DNA of 64,000 nt. Source: a virus. Location: IMG/VR virus record IMGVR_UViG_3300018055_000001, positions 122,880 through 186,879 of that record; one strand, given 5' to 3'. The number at the start of each line of letters is the position of its first letter. Positions within the stretch are counted from its first letter, which is position 1. Position numbers and translations under genes: made by a program. A model generated the notes under the pieces. That model saw nothing but the letters and a program-made list of their open reading frames with translations. It did not search any database and had not been told where the DNA came from. Of this stretch, positions 16,441-24,513 are shown in pieces.

Positions 16441-17130
16441 GTGGCTGCCGCACCCCCTCGTAAACCGCCGTCGCGTTCAAAGAGCAGCGACGATTTGGAT
16501 GCCGTGTCCTTACTGGATGCGGCTGAATCGCGTGCACGCGCCTCACTTCATCTGGCGGAGGAGGCTTCGGCAAGGGTCGAAGAACTCGAGGCCGCCTTGG
16601 CCAGGGTGCGGGATGATGCCCAAAACGTAGATAATGCTCAGCGGGTAAGTGTGGTGGACACCGCCGCACTCATCGCGATGGCTAAGGGAGCACCGGCGAA
16701 GCCGTCGGACAAACCCATCTCATTTTCCCCGCAGGCGTTGACCATCCGTGGGCGCCATTGGAAGTTTACAGTCCCTATCGCCTTGTTGGTCGGTTTGATC
16801 CCAACCGTCTGGGCATTGGTGAGCGACTACCTCCAGTTGAAGCGTGATCTCAAAGTACAAAGTGACGCATTTGGCTCAATCTCTAAGCGTATCGAAGAAG
16901 TGGACCAGCGTGTAAGTAAGCTGGCTGAGTCTCTCAGCTCTTTGCGGGAAACAGTCGCGGAGCAGTCTGGTTACATTGCGGCAGTACTTCCCAATGCTGG
17001 AGTGAAGGTGCCAGGGGCTGCGCCTGGAGCCATTCCTGTCATCGTGGTGGCAGATCCATTACCATTGGGGACAAAGCGGCAAACCCCAGTGACTACCCAC
17101 ACGTTTGTACCGGCGCCTAAATCCCCATGA
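16441..17130 (+). CDS. Membrane-anchored coiled-coil protein (spanin-like architecture)
   Basis: 229 residues, GTG start with AAGG upstream. The basic N-terminus is followed by a coiled coil (40-65) and a single membrane segment around residues 103-121 (FTVPIALLVGLIPTVWALV). A second coiled coil (residues 130-175) and a Pro-rich C-terminus follow. An inner-membrane protein with a periplasmic coiled coil resembles i-spanins, but it sits in the tail operon and no partner was found nearby, so function is open. Confidence 0.6.
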   Translation: MAAAPPRKPPSRSKSSDDLDAVSLLDAAESRARASLHLAEEASARVEELEAALARVRDDAQNVDNAQRVSVVDTAALIAMAKGAPAKPSDKPISFSPQALTIRGRHWKFTVPIALLVGLIPTVWALVSDYLQLKRDLKVQSDAFGSISKRIEEVDQRVSKLAESLSSLRETVAEQSGYIAAVLPNAGVKVPGAAPGAIPVIVVADPLPLGTKRQTPVTTHTFVPAPKSP

Positions 17131-17465
17131 GTTGTCTTCCCGGCCTAGTTGAGCGTAGGATGGAGGTCACTGTGCCAGAAGATGACAAAGAGAATAGGGT
17201 CTCCATTGGGCCTGGTCATTACATCAAGCTTGCCAACTACGGCGGCGTTGTAGTTGGTTTGAATGAGTGGCATCCTGACAAAAGAGATCCATCTCGAGAA
17301 TGTCAGGGCTTTGTGTTTTTCGACGTGCAGACTGAGGCCAGGTGCAAAGACACCCCCATCTGGCAGGTTTTGTCTATGGAACCACTGACGCTGTCGCCTT
17401 CTCTTCTATGCAGGACTTGTGGCAACCATGGGTTTATTAGGGAAGGAAAGTGGGTACCGGCATGA
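17127..17465 (+). CDS. Small Cys-containing protein, unknown function
   Basis: 112 residues, ATGA-coupled on both sides. The C-terminus has LSPSLLCRTCGNHGFIREGK, a Cys-x-x-Cys plus His/Gly arrangement I have seen in small uncharacterised phage proteins, possibly metal-binding. The middle is beta-rich. No function can be assigned. Confidence 0.65.
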   Translation: MSCLPGLVERRMEVTVPEDDKENRVSIGPGHYIKLANYGGVVVGLNEWHPDKRDPSRECQGFVFFDVQTEARCKDTPIWQVLSMEPLTLSPSLLCRTCGNHGFIREGKWVPA

Positions 17466-18070
17466 ATAGGGCAATTGCTGCGGCATTTGGCACAGATAAG
17501 TTGGCTGCCCAAACTGAGTGGAAGCCCATGAAAGGTGGTCTGCCTCTGGCTGCATTGGTGGGCGGCGCGCTGCTGTATAGTGGGATGCATCGTGGTGCAA
17601 GGCAGGACGCGGCGCAAAACGAGGCTAAGCAGGAGGCAAATCGAGCCTTTGAAGCTAATCGTTTTGCTGGCACCGACGCGGCGCTACGTGGCGGGGTACC
17701 GCTTAGTCCAGTCGGTAGCTCGATCTACAACAACGAACGGGCAGACAGCAATGTGCTCGGCGACATGTCTATGTTCGACAAAGGGGCCTCGGTAGCGGGG
17801 ACTATGGCGGGGAAGATACTGGCGAAGCAGGCTGGTATCGGAAGTGCCATTCTTGGAGGAACCAAGGCTTTGGGGAATGCTATCAAACCAGGGTGGAAGA
17901 CGAAGGCATTGATTGGCGCGGGAGCATTGGGCGCAGGCTACATGGCTACAAAAGGCCTTCGGGCGGCCAACAATTTCATGCAAACCCCTGCGGGTACGCA
18001 GGAATTGGGTGGCCACAATGCAGCTCTCCCTACGGGCGTAAGTCAATTCGGAGTTCCGACCATGGGTTGA
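17462..18070 (+). CDS. Gly/Ala-rich virion-type protein with helix motif
   Basis: 202 residues from ATG 17462. AAFGTDKLAAQ near residue 8 resembles the shared helix motif. Hydrophobic segments lie at about 23-38 (GLPLAALVGGALLYSG) and 135-155 (ALIGAGALGAGYMATKG), separated by a polar Asn/Ala/Arg-rich region. The layout matches the internal-protein candidates at 10.5 and 48-52 kb. Confidence 0.65.
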   Translation: MNRAIAAAFGTDKLAAQTEWKPMKGGLPLAALVGGALLYSGMHRGARQDAAQNEAKQEANRAFEANRFAGTDAALRGGVPLSPVGSSIYNNERADSNVLGDMSMFDKGASVAGTMAGKILAKQAGIGSAILGGTKALGNAIKPGWKTKALIGAGALGAGYMATKGLRAANNFMQTPAGTQELGGHNAALPTGVSQFGVPTMG

Positions 18071-18136
18071 GGTAAGATAGTTCGAAATCTGGGCCGTACT
18101 GGCCCGCAAGTTCCGGGCAATGTATCGGAGGAAATC

Positions 18137-19174
18137 ATGACAATCGGTTCAGGTTTATTCAGTCAGATGAAAGCGCGGCTGACCCACTTGGTGAAGCCCG
18201 GCAGTGGTTTTCAAGCGGAGTTTTTCAATCTCCGTAAGGATGTCTCATCCACACTGGGCGCATTGGCAGCTTTGGCCGTAGAAGAGATCACTAATGCAGT
18301 TGGTACAGCCGCCCCTGGTGCCGCTGCTTTGCTAGACCCAGCCGCGTCCGTGGCCGCCCCTGTGACGGTTCTTGCCGCTGCTTTGAAGGCAGCTGGTCTC
18401 ACCCAGTTGGCACTATGGCCTCGTGCGCTGTCGTTCACGACGGCAGGTACGACCCCTGCTGACGCTCCTGCGACGGCGACTATCACTGGTCTCGACCAAA
18501 ATGGTGCGGCTCAAACCGAAGTCGTCACTCTGGCACAAACCAATACTATCGCGCACGGTGTCAAGTACTGGAGCGCCATTGTAAGCGTCGCGTATCCCGC
18601 TGCAGATGGTACCGGGGCTACCGTGGAGATCGGCATCGATGCCGCAGTGGTGAAAGCTGCTACGGCCACTGTTGCCACGGCCGTGACGCTAACTGCCGCT
18701 GACCTTGTGCAGACGGACTTGGTGAATAACCCGCGTGCGTTGATCTTCACAACGGCCGGTACAACCCCAGCGCATGCCCCTGCCAGTTGCCTGATTACTG
18801 GTAAGGACATCAATGGTTTGCTCATCAGTGAGACCCTGCCGCTGGCACAGACAGCAACCACGGCGACATCCGTCAACTCGTATGCCAAGGTGACTTCGAT
18901 TGCCTACGCTGCCGGTGACGGCACAGGGGCAACAATCGCGATCACCTTCGCGGCACCCATCGGCCTGCGCAAGACCATCAAGTCACGTGCCGGATACCTA
19001 GGTCTCCTCAAGGAAATCGCTGGTGGTTCTGTGGTTACGAACGGTGTTGTGACGGCTGCCTCAACGGCTAAGCCGTATGGTTCCTACGCGCCGAATACCC
19101 CGGCGGATGGATCTACGGATTACGCCATCTACTACGAGTACGACGCTACGAAGGACTTGGACGCAGTTTCCTAA
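18137..19174 (+). CDS. Virion surface or fibre-like protein with tandem Ig-like repeats
   Basis: 345 residues, with GGAGG upstream. Two related repeats (about residues 77-168 and 181-274) each contain PRAL.FTTAGTTPA, a TITG/LITG strand, TE or SE, LAQT and DGTGAT. The pattern is beta-sandwich-like, as in phage decoration or fibre domains. It is the last plus-strand gene of the tail cluster, and its stop overlaps the stop of the converging minus-strand gene by 4 bases. Confidence 0.7.
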   Translation: MTIGSGLFSQMKARLTHLVKPGSGFQAEFFNLRKDVSSTLGALAALAVEEITNAVGTAAPGAAALLDPAASVAAPVTVLAAALKAAGLTQLALWPRALSFTTAGTTPADAPATATITGLDQNGAAQTEVVTLAQTNTIAHGVKYWSAIVSVAYPAADGTGATVEIGIDAAVVKAATATVATAVTLTAADLVQTDLVNNPRALIFTTAGTTPAHAPASCLITGKDINGLLISETLPLAQTATTATSVNSYAKVTSIAYAAGDGTGATIAITFAAPIGLRKTIKSRAGYLGLLKEIAGGSVVTNGVVTAASTAKPYGSYAPNTPADGSTDYAIYYEYDATKDLDAVS

Positions 19175-19707
19175 AGTAGCCACCAGTACGCGGGAAGCTC
19201 CGTTACCGGGACATCAATGCCGGGGCGGGGCTTCTGCGCTTGTGCCCTCGCCTTGTTGAAGAGTCCTGTGCGTCGACGCGGCTTAGACTGCATGCTCGTC
19301 CCAGGCTTCTTGATCGTCGGTGGCTTCTTGGGTGGGGCTGCCTGATGGAAATCGAGAGTAGCCAGATTCAGCAAACGTCTGTCGTTCTGGCTCAATTGCT
19401 CGACGGATAAGTTCCCAGACGCCAGCCGTTGCAGAAGATCGTGGCACTCTTCCCCGTACTTTTCTGGGTACTTCTGGAAGTCTTCGATCAAGCGGGTCTG
19501 GTCCCCTAGAGTTCCATCGAAGAGGTCCGAGAGACGATGATTCCCCGTCTCCCTCGAAGTCATTGCATCCAGGTCTACGAGCTCCTGGAAGGTAGGAAAT
19601 CGAGGGGCCCCTTGGGGCTGTAGCTCTGGCAGCCTCTTCAACTCCGGATGCAATTCTTGCTGTTGGGTAGTTGAGCTTTTTTCTTTGCGACGTTTCTTGG
19701 TAATCAT
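19171..19707 (-). CDS. Helical protein, unknown; probable C-terminal part of a frame-split gene
   Basis: 178 residues from ATG 19707, with GGGGAT upstream that could serve as a ribosome site. Lys/Gln-rich start, then a helical core (LVDLDAMTSRETGNHRLSDL, LLQRLASGNLSVEQLSQNDR) and a basic C-terminus. The frame just upstream holds a good 62-residue N-terminal segment one base out of phase; removing one G from the run at 19715-19718 would fuse them. It is the last gene of a minus-strand operon. Confidence 0.65.
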   Translation of the reverse strand: MITKKRRKEKSSTTQQQELHPELKRLPELQPQGAPRFPTFQELVDLDAMTSRETGNHRLSDLFDGTLGDQTRLIEDFQKYPEKYGEECHDLLQRLASGNLSVEQLSQNDRRLLNLATLDFHQAAPPKKPPTIKKPGTSMQSKPRRRTGLFNKARAQAQKPRPGIDVPVTELPAYWWLL

Positions 19708-19715
19708 TGATGATC

Positions 19716-19900
19716 CCCGAACGGATGGCTAATAAAAAGTGCGAGCAGATTGCACCCATCACTTTGATCTGGCTGACTTGTGGAAGCCCCTGAGACTTCA
19801 ACCTGTCGTTGACTACGACAGTGTACATCTTCAAGAGCTCCCACACTTCTGGAAATAGCACTGGTCCCCAGTGACCGTAGCGCTGTTCAAGTTGTAGCAT
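19716..19900 (-). CDS. N-terminal part of the frame-split gene
   Basis: From ATG 19900 (MLQLEQRYGHWGPVLFPEVW) the frame encodes about 62 convincing residues up to SHFLLAIRSG at 19716. Beyond that the same frame runs 430 more bases as Arg/Pro/Gly-rich shadow sequence over the next gene. It starts 20 bases after the methyltransferase stop. The split is either a sequencing error or a real lesion. Confidence 0.6.
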
Positions 19901-19920
19901 CCCATCAAATGTAGCATCAA

Positions 19921-20661
19921 TCAGGCTACCAGTTCAAGTGTGGTGCGTTCTTCCAGCGTGGTGGAGGCCAGGTTCCTCGTAAGACCATGACTTTTGCGAC
20001 GCTCGTCCTTTGGTCCCCAAAGGAACCAGGAGTAGTCACTAGAGTCTCCTGGCATGAGCTTCCCGCGCAGTTCTACTTTCTCGAAGTCCATCGGGTATCG
20101 GGGGAATTCACCGTTGACCATAAACTTGATGCGGTCTGGTAGCGGATAGACGTCAGGTGGAAACTCACGCAGGAAATCGTTCTTACCACTGTTCGATCCC
20201 CCTCCTAGCCAGTCGGTGCGCTGCAGCATGGCTACGTGTTCGGAGATGGCCAGGCACTTCGACAGCACTTCAAATGACTTGGAGAATGGCGGGTTTGTGA
20301 TCGCTACATCGAAGTAGCTGGATCCAGTCAATGGTCTGTGCTCGTGCGGGTTGAATCCTTTCGTGAACTCTCGGGGGCATTGGACTAGGCGAGGATCGAT
20401 CTTTGACCTGCCCCTTGCAAGCATCTGCGGACCTGCCAGCAGCAAATTTGGCAGACACTCTTTACGTAGCTCCACTGCGGTGAAGCTGATGCATCCGGGG
20501 CGATCCTCGCAAACTGCTCGGATGATTCGTCCGTTTCCCGCGCACGGCTCGAGCCAATGCCCAGGGGGCAGCCATACCTCCTCGAGGAGCCTACGGACTA
20601 CCCAGCGGGGGGTTTCGTAGTTCTCATGGTGAACGGCAGGGTTTCTGTTGGTGGATGTCAT
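19921..20661 (-). CDS. DNA adenine-N6 methyltransferase-like protein
   Basis: 246 residues. Motif I, which binds S-adenosylmethionine, is WLEPCAGNGRI at residues 37-47. Motif IV is DVAITNPPFSKS at 118-129, with the NPPF catalytic tetrad of amino-methyltransferases. Residues after 150 may form target recognition. No restriction endonuclease is adjacent, so it is an orphan enzyme, perhaps protecting phage DNA. Its ATG overlaps the upstream stop. Confidence 0.82.
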   Translation of the reverse strand: MTSTNRNPAVHHENYETPRWVVRRLLEEVWLPPGHWLEPCAGNGRIIRAVCEDRPGCISFTAVELRKECLPNLLLAGPQMLARGRSKIDPRLVQCPREFTKGFNPHEHRPLTGSSYFDVAITNPPFSKSFEVLSKCLAISEHVAMLQRTDWLGGGSNSGKNDFLREFPPDVYPLPDRIKFMVNGEFPRYPMDFEKVELRGKLMPGDSSDYSWFLWGPKDERRKSHGLTRNLASTTLEERTTLELVA

Positions 20662-21161
20662 GGTTCCTTGCAGGTGTGGAGTCGAGCGTCTATGGGGTGA
20701 GGTATTTCTCTTGTACCGATACCTGCCTCAATGTTGCACGCTTCGCAATTACCTTGGTAACCAGGTTCCCGTTTAGGGCCAAACACCTTCTCCTTGATGA
20801 ACTCGTCCAGGACGTTGCCGTCGTACAGCAAAGTGCGAAGCCTGGTTGCCTCCATTGGCATCATTGCCTCGAGGATCCATGTCCGGAAATGGGTCCAGAT
20901 GACAGGTTCCTTGCAGCGATTGCATCCGAATCCCACGACTCTGCCATCTTCGTCGTTCGTGTCGTCGTAGCCGTCTAGCACCGCTCTCAGGTTGCTGGTC
21001 CCTATCTCCAGAGACGTGCGCCCTTGCGCCATGGCCACGTGTAAAACCAGCAAATTGTTTTCGTCTTCGTCTTCGAACCAGGCGTGGCAGTTGGGACAGC
21101 TGGTGGGAAGATCTACGGGTACTTCAACGAACACCGCATGATTTACGTGAACTTGTGGCAT
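20658..21161 (-). CDS. Zinc-ribbon protein, unknown function
   Basis: 167 residues, with AGGAG upstream. Two Cys-x-x-Cys pairs (CPNCHAW near 22 and CNRCKEP near 80) suggest a zinc ribbon, with a further CEACN near 143. The core also has an acidic patch (FEDEDENN). It lies one base downstream of the preceding gene's stop and overlaps the methyltransferase start by 4 bases, so it belongs to the same operon. Confidence 0.7.
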   Translation of the reverse strand: MPQVHVNHAVFVEVPVDLPTSCPNCHAWFEDEDENNLLVLHVAMAQGRTSLEIGTSNLRAVLDGYDDTNDEDGRVVGFGCNRCKEPVIWTHFRTWILEAMMPMEATRLRTLLYDGNVLDEFIKEKVFGPKREPGYQGNCEACNIEAGIGTREIPHPIDARLHTCKEP

Positions 21162-21162
21162 G

Positions 21163-22056
21163 TTATCTCCTGTTCCATTCAGCTCTAGCGAACCCCAGTG
21201 AGTCGATGATGTACTCGTAGAGGATCGGCCGTAAGTTTGATTTGATCCATGCGGAGGGGATGCTGGGCATTGGTCGATTGAACTTGAGTGAGTTTTCGGT
21301 GCGTTGTGCCAGCTGGTTTATTGTACGTGGATTTCTAAACGGGGTTGAGCCTTCGGAGATTAGGACTTCAACTATTTCCGATAGCTCTAGGCCCCCATAG
21401 CAAAGTGATTTGCCCCATTCGTTCACCGCGAGCTGTGCCAGATCGCTGAAGTGGAAATTGTCCACCACGCAATTGGCCAGTGCTCTGCTGTGCTTCATGG
21501 GGTCTGGTTCCCGTATGGAGTAGATGGCGTCTGTGTTGACGTCGTTGTCGCATGGAAGGCAGTGAAGCAAGCGGTTCAAGTAGTCTTCGACGTAGTCAGG
21601 TAGCGCGGCTACGGCTGCACTGGCTTTGTCCGTGTACCAATTGAAGCCTGCTCCTGCATAGGACAACGTTGTTGGCATGTTGTACGGGTATGTTCCGAGC
21701 GGCGTTTTGACAAAGCTGACGGTATTGGGTTTGTTCAGGTACTGTACCCGATGGGAATAGATGCTGAAGCCTCGAGGCATGTATTGGTTTAGGCGTTCGT
21801 GGGTAGTTCGGCTGTACCATCCTTGGTCGTTGATGACGAACGCTTCCCTGTGAAATACAAGGATAGGATTGCCGAATAGCTTCAGCTCGTACTCAGGTGC
21901 CCCTGTAGCAGTGAGTTTGGCGTCAACGAAGTTCAATGTAGTTTTGTTCTCCAAGTTCCTTTTGATCGGGCTGGCATTGGCCTTTACGGCGCCGTGGCTG
22001 GACTCCACCGCGGCGCGGTGCTGGTCCATGATGTCTTTGGCTTGTTCGTAGTTCAT
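21163..22056 (-). CDS. Unknown 297-residue protein, first gene of the minus-strand operon
   Basis: Starts at ATG 22056, with a poor ribosome site but a CAGGGATAAT word 15 bases upstream. The middle is aromatic-rich (INDQGWYSRTTHERLNQYMP), followed by a Gly/Tyr segment and a helical C-terminal half. I recognise no family. As the promoter-proximal gene of the methyltransferase operon it may be an early accessory protein. Confidence 0.65.
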   Translation of the reverse strand: MNYEQAKDIMDQHRAAVESSHGAVKANASPIKRNLENKTTLNFVDAKLTATGAPEYELKLFGNPILVFHREAFVINDQGWYSRTTHERLNQYMPRGFSIYSHRVQYLNKPNTVSFVKTPLGTYPYNMPTTLSYAGAGFNWYTDKASAAVAALPDYVEDYLNRLLHCLPCDNDVNTDAIYSIREPDPMKHSRALANCVVDNFHFSDLAQLAVNEWGKSLCYGGLELSEIVEVLISEGSTPFRNPRTINQLAQRTENSLKFNRPMPSIPSAWIKSNLRPILYEYIIDSLGFARAEWNRR

Positions 22057-22071
22057 GTTTTCTCTAGGCTA

Positions 22072-22081
22072 TTATCCCTGC
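22072..22081 (-). promoter_or_regulatory. CTTATCCC-type word before a minus-strand gene
   Basis: Reads CAGGGATAA on the minus strand, ending 15 bases before ATG 22056. It belongs to the repeated intergenic word also found at 38477, 38716, 38931, 42827 and 63087. GATAAT could act as a -10 hexamer. Confidence 0.45.
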
Positions 22082-22096
22082 TAGGCAGCTGATTTT

Positions 22097-22113
22097 ATTG
22101 TAGCTGCTACAAT
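22097..22113. promoter_or_regulatory. Perfect 17-base palindrome in a divergent intergenic region
   Basis: ATTGTAGC-T-GCTACAAT lies between divergent genes starting at 22056 (minus) and 22175 (plus). It contains TACAAT -10 hexamers on both strands; the plus one is preceded by TG (extended -10) and the minus one has CTGTCA 16 bases upstream. A TTGACA follows at 22118. The palindrome looks like an operator overlapping divergent promoters. Confidence 0.55.
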
Positions 22114-22174
22114 ACTATTGACAGCCGTGGCGTTCGTGCTTTCATTGACCGGAAGGTAATCTCAAGGAGTCTCA

Positions 22175-22705
22175 ATGCGTCACTTTGTATATGCAATGAA
22201 TGGCAAAGCCCCCGCACCCGCCGCTGGCGGTGATACGGATAGTTGGTTTTTCTTCTACAAGTGGGACACAGGGGGTGATGCCTTCGTCCCAATCCCCTCC
22301 TCTTTAGGAAAGAATCTGCCGGTGGTGGGGGATTTGTTGTGGTTTGTGCTGGACCTAGTTCCCATAGGGTTTGTGCCAGTCACCAAGATAGAACAGATGG
22401 ACAATGGGGACTACGAGGTGCACTACGACACTCAGAAGATCATCGGACCTGGCAAAGTAGTGTCGAGCTTCCTCTTTCAAGACCCCACTGGGATCGTCAA
22501 ACCTGCGTCAGTTGAAGCTCTTCAGAGGCTTCAGCACCACTACACCGTCACTTACCCGCCTCGAGGCAGTAGCGCTCCTCCTCCAGTGCCGAAGGCTCCT
22601 CCCGAGCCCACCATTGGAAAGCCAGTGGAGCAGGAGCCAGTGAAGAACTTTCCCAAGCCTATTAGACCAGCTGGTCCCAGGAAGCCAGAGCCAAGTAAGT
22701 CTTGA
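22175..22705 (+). CDS. Small protein with Pro-rich tail, unknown function
   Basis: 176 residues, with AAGGAG 5 bases before ATG. The folded part (1-115) has an aromatic hydrophobic stretch (LLWFVLDLVPIGFVPV) and a beta segment DNGDYEVHYDTQK. The last 50 residues are Pro/Lys-rich. It stands first in the plus-strand block after the palindrome, so it may be an early gene. Confidence 0.65.
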   Translation: MRHFVYAMNGKAPAPAAGGDTDSWFFFYKWDTGGDAFVPIPSSLGKNLPVVGDLLWFVLDLVPIGFVPVTKIEQMDNGDYEVHYDTQKIIGPGKVVSSFLFQDPTGIVKPASVEALQRLQHHYTVTYPPRGSSAPPPVPKAPPEPTIGKPVEQEPVKNFPKPIRPAGPRKPEPSKS

Positions 22706-22719
22706 GCCAAGTAAGTCTT
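22688..22719 (+). repeat. Tandem 16-base duplication at a gene end
   Basis: GAGCCAAGTAAGTCTT occurs twice in a row. The first copy carries the last codons and part of the stop of the gene ending at 22705; the second is non-coding. A recent slippage event. Confidence 0.8.
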
Positions 22720-22813
22720 GAGCTTGTAGTTTTGCAGTATCCAATGCCAGCTGGCCGTAGCTAGCTGAATCAGTTACGTTTTGTCACAGCAATTACCAGG
22801 TAGGAACACAGTC

Positions 22814-23806
22814 ATGAGCAGCTATCAAAAGTTCACTCTCCAAACCATCAGGGACAACCTCAAGTCTGGCAAGTACGCAAATGCCACTGGGGCGAATCGT
22901 GCAATCGGCAAGACCCAGGAGCTGTCTGAAGCAGACAAGGAAAAGGCTAAGGCCTTAGTGGCCAAGCACTTTGGTGTTGATGTCAAGCCTGTAAAAAAAG
23001 CTCCCGTGAAGAAGGCCTCCGCGAAGAAGGCTCCTGCAAAGAAGGTTCAGGCGAAGAAGATCATTGCCAAGAAAGTCGTTTCCAAGAAGGCTACGGCAAA
23101 GCCGGTCAAAGTTGCAAAGACTCCTGTCGCCAAGAAAGTTGCTAAGAAGGTCGCTAAGAAGTCTGCTGTAAAGCCAGTGAAGGAAGTGTCCGCAAAGGTC
23201 AGGGGTAAGAAGACCGCGGCTAAGGCAGCTGCTAAGCCGAAGAAGGCACCTGCAGCAAAGCGTGCCTCGAAGTCCAAGGCTGCGCAAATTGTTGAGGCTG
23301 TTCCTGTTCTTCAGGAAACGTCTGCATTGATAGAGGGGGCTTCCCGTAAGCTCGACAATAAGCGGACTTCGACACTGAAGAATACGGAGACAATCGGGTA
23401 CGTGGGCAAGATCATTGAAAGCCTCCACCTGGCCATCAAGACCATGGAGTCTGCCAGAACGTCTTTCCCAAAAGTATCGTTTGACGAGGGCGTCAGCACT
23501 GCGCAGAGTGCAATGACAAAGGCCGTGGCGCTGTTGCGGCGTGACGTACTTGGTGGAGAGGACACCACTGCCAAAGCGTCAACGGCACCCCCTGCGGCAA
23601 AGACGTCGGCCAAGAAGGTACAAAAGACCAAAGGCGGAGCGGCGGTACCCAAGAACGGTAAGAGCAGGCAGATCAATGGAGTGACTATTGATCAAGATCT
23701 GTGGGAGACCGCCGATGTCTCGGATGAGGACAAGTTGAGTGCTCAACTGGCTAGGGAACATCGTCCGGCCAACGAAGCCTCTCCAGGCAATACTGCTGAA
23801 GCCTAA
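22814..23806 (+). CDS. Histone H1-like Lys/Ala-rich DNA-binding protein
   Basis: 330 residues from ATG 22814 (TAGGAA upstream). Residues 1-50 form a small helical domain (YQKFTLQTIRDNLKSGKY). Residues 58-160 are Lys/Ala/Pro-rich with repeated AKKAPAKK and VAKKVAKK units like the tails of bacterial H1-type proteins. Residues 175-245 are helical, and a second Lys/Ala stretch follows. It probably binds and compacts DNA, either phage DNA during growth or host DNA. The stop overlaps a converging gene. Confidence 0.75.
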   Translation: MSSYQKFTLQTIRDNLKSGKYANATGANRAIGKTQELSEADKEKAKALVAKHFGVDVKPVKKAPVKKASAKKAPAKKVQAKKIIAKKVVSKKATAKPVKVAKTPVAKKVAKKVAKKSAVKPVKEVSAKVRGKKTAAKAAAKPKKAPAAKRASKSKAAQIVEAVPVLQETSALIEGASRKLDNKRTSTLKNTETIGYVGKIIESLHLAIKTMESARTSFPKVSFDEGVSTAQSAMTKAVALLRRDVLGGEDTTAKASTAPPAAKTSAKKVQKTKGGAAVPKNGKSRQINGVTIDQDLWETADVSDEDKLSAQLAREHRPANEASPGNTAEA

Positions 23807-24207
23807 TTAGCTTTCCAACGGACGCCGATTGATTCGGTATTGTCCTTGTAGCTCGGTTGACCGAGGATACTGACGTCTCCATGCTTCTTGATGGGAAAAC
23901 GCCACGTCCTTGTCCCTTGCTCGCTCTCCAGGATCATGCGCACGGCATCTTCGAGTTGCTCCGTCAGGAGTAACCCGTAGGCGTCGCACGCTCGAGCCGC
24001 TTCGACAATTTTGGCGCGTCGTTGTCCCGTATCCTTCGGGAGATCGACCGTCACTAGGGTCGCGGTCTTCCCCTCGATGGTGGTTACCTCGTGCGCTGGC
24101 CACAGCAATAGGGTTGGTTCAATGCTCTTGTGTTCCCTCCATAGGTCAAAAACGGTAGGGATGAGACTCGCCGCCGTCATCAAAAGTACAACGTGTGGGC
24201 CGCTCAT
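23803..24207 (-). CDS. Unknown 134-residue protein
   Basis: ATG 24207 is chosen because upstream sequence runs into the divergent gene. The N-terminus is hydrophobic (HVVLLMTAASLIPTVFDLW), which could be a signal anchor or a buried strand-helix unit. The core has a helix ARACDAYGLLLTEQLEDAVR. No family recognised. It converges with the H1-like gene, overlapping by 4 bases. Confidence 0.6.
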   Translation of the reverse strand: MSGPHVVLLMTAASLIPTVFDLWREHKSIEPTLLLWPAHEVTTIEGKTATLVTVDLPKDTGQRRAKIVEAARACDAYGLLLTEQLEDAVRMILESEQGTRTWRFPIKKHGDVSILGQPSYKDNTESIGVRWKAN

Positions 24208-24231
24208 GTTTGGTGTATATTCGGTTGGCAC
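24208..24231. promoter_or_regulatory. 24-base divergent promoter region, probably leaderless transcripts
   Basis: The gap between ATGs on opposite strands contains a shared TATA core. The plus strand reads TATATT (24216-24221), and the minus strand reads TATACA 6 bases before its ATG. Neither gene has a Shine-Dalgarno site, so both mRNAs may start at or near the ATG. The same layout occurs at 36347-36367. Confidence 0.45.
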
Positions 24232-24513
24232 ATGCCAACTATGAAACGGGAGGAGCGTCTCTTGCAACTGTTGCGTGCGGAACTCACCCGGCATACCCCC
24301 TGGCTCAGTCAAAAAACCGGCGCAGTTGTGACGGTTCAGCCATTGGGGCATGGTAACGCTTTTACTCTGGTGGCGGTGTGGGCTGGCGGCAGGCACGGTA
24401 AGTTCTTCAATGAGGACTCCGTGAAGACCCTGGGTGGACGTGGCGGTTGTGCAGCGCGAATGGCTGAGGCGTACATCGTTGAAGTGCTTGAAGCGAGGAA
24501 AGGAACTACATGA
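24232..24513 (+). CDS. Small protein, unknown function
   Basis: 93 residues from ATG 24232; ATG 24241 is an alternative. Basic helical start (KREERLLQLLRAELTRH), beta middle, then a helix AARMAEAYIVEVLEARK. ATGA-coupled to the kinase gene. Confidence 0.65.
   Translation: MPTMKREERLLQLLRAELTRHTPWLSQKTGAVVTVQPLGHGNAFTLVAVWAGGRHGKFFNEDSVKTLGGRGGCAARMAEAYIVEVLEARKGTT

Noticed and set aside
19283-19715. Continuation of the frame from 19900 beyond the G run
   Set aside because: Arg/Pro/Gly-rich and overlaps a better coding frame; treated as shadow after a frame break.
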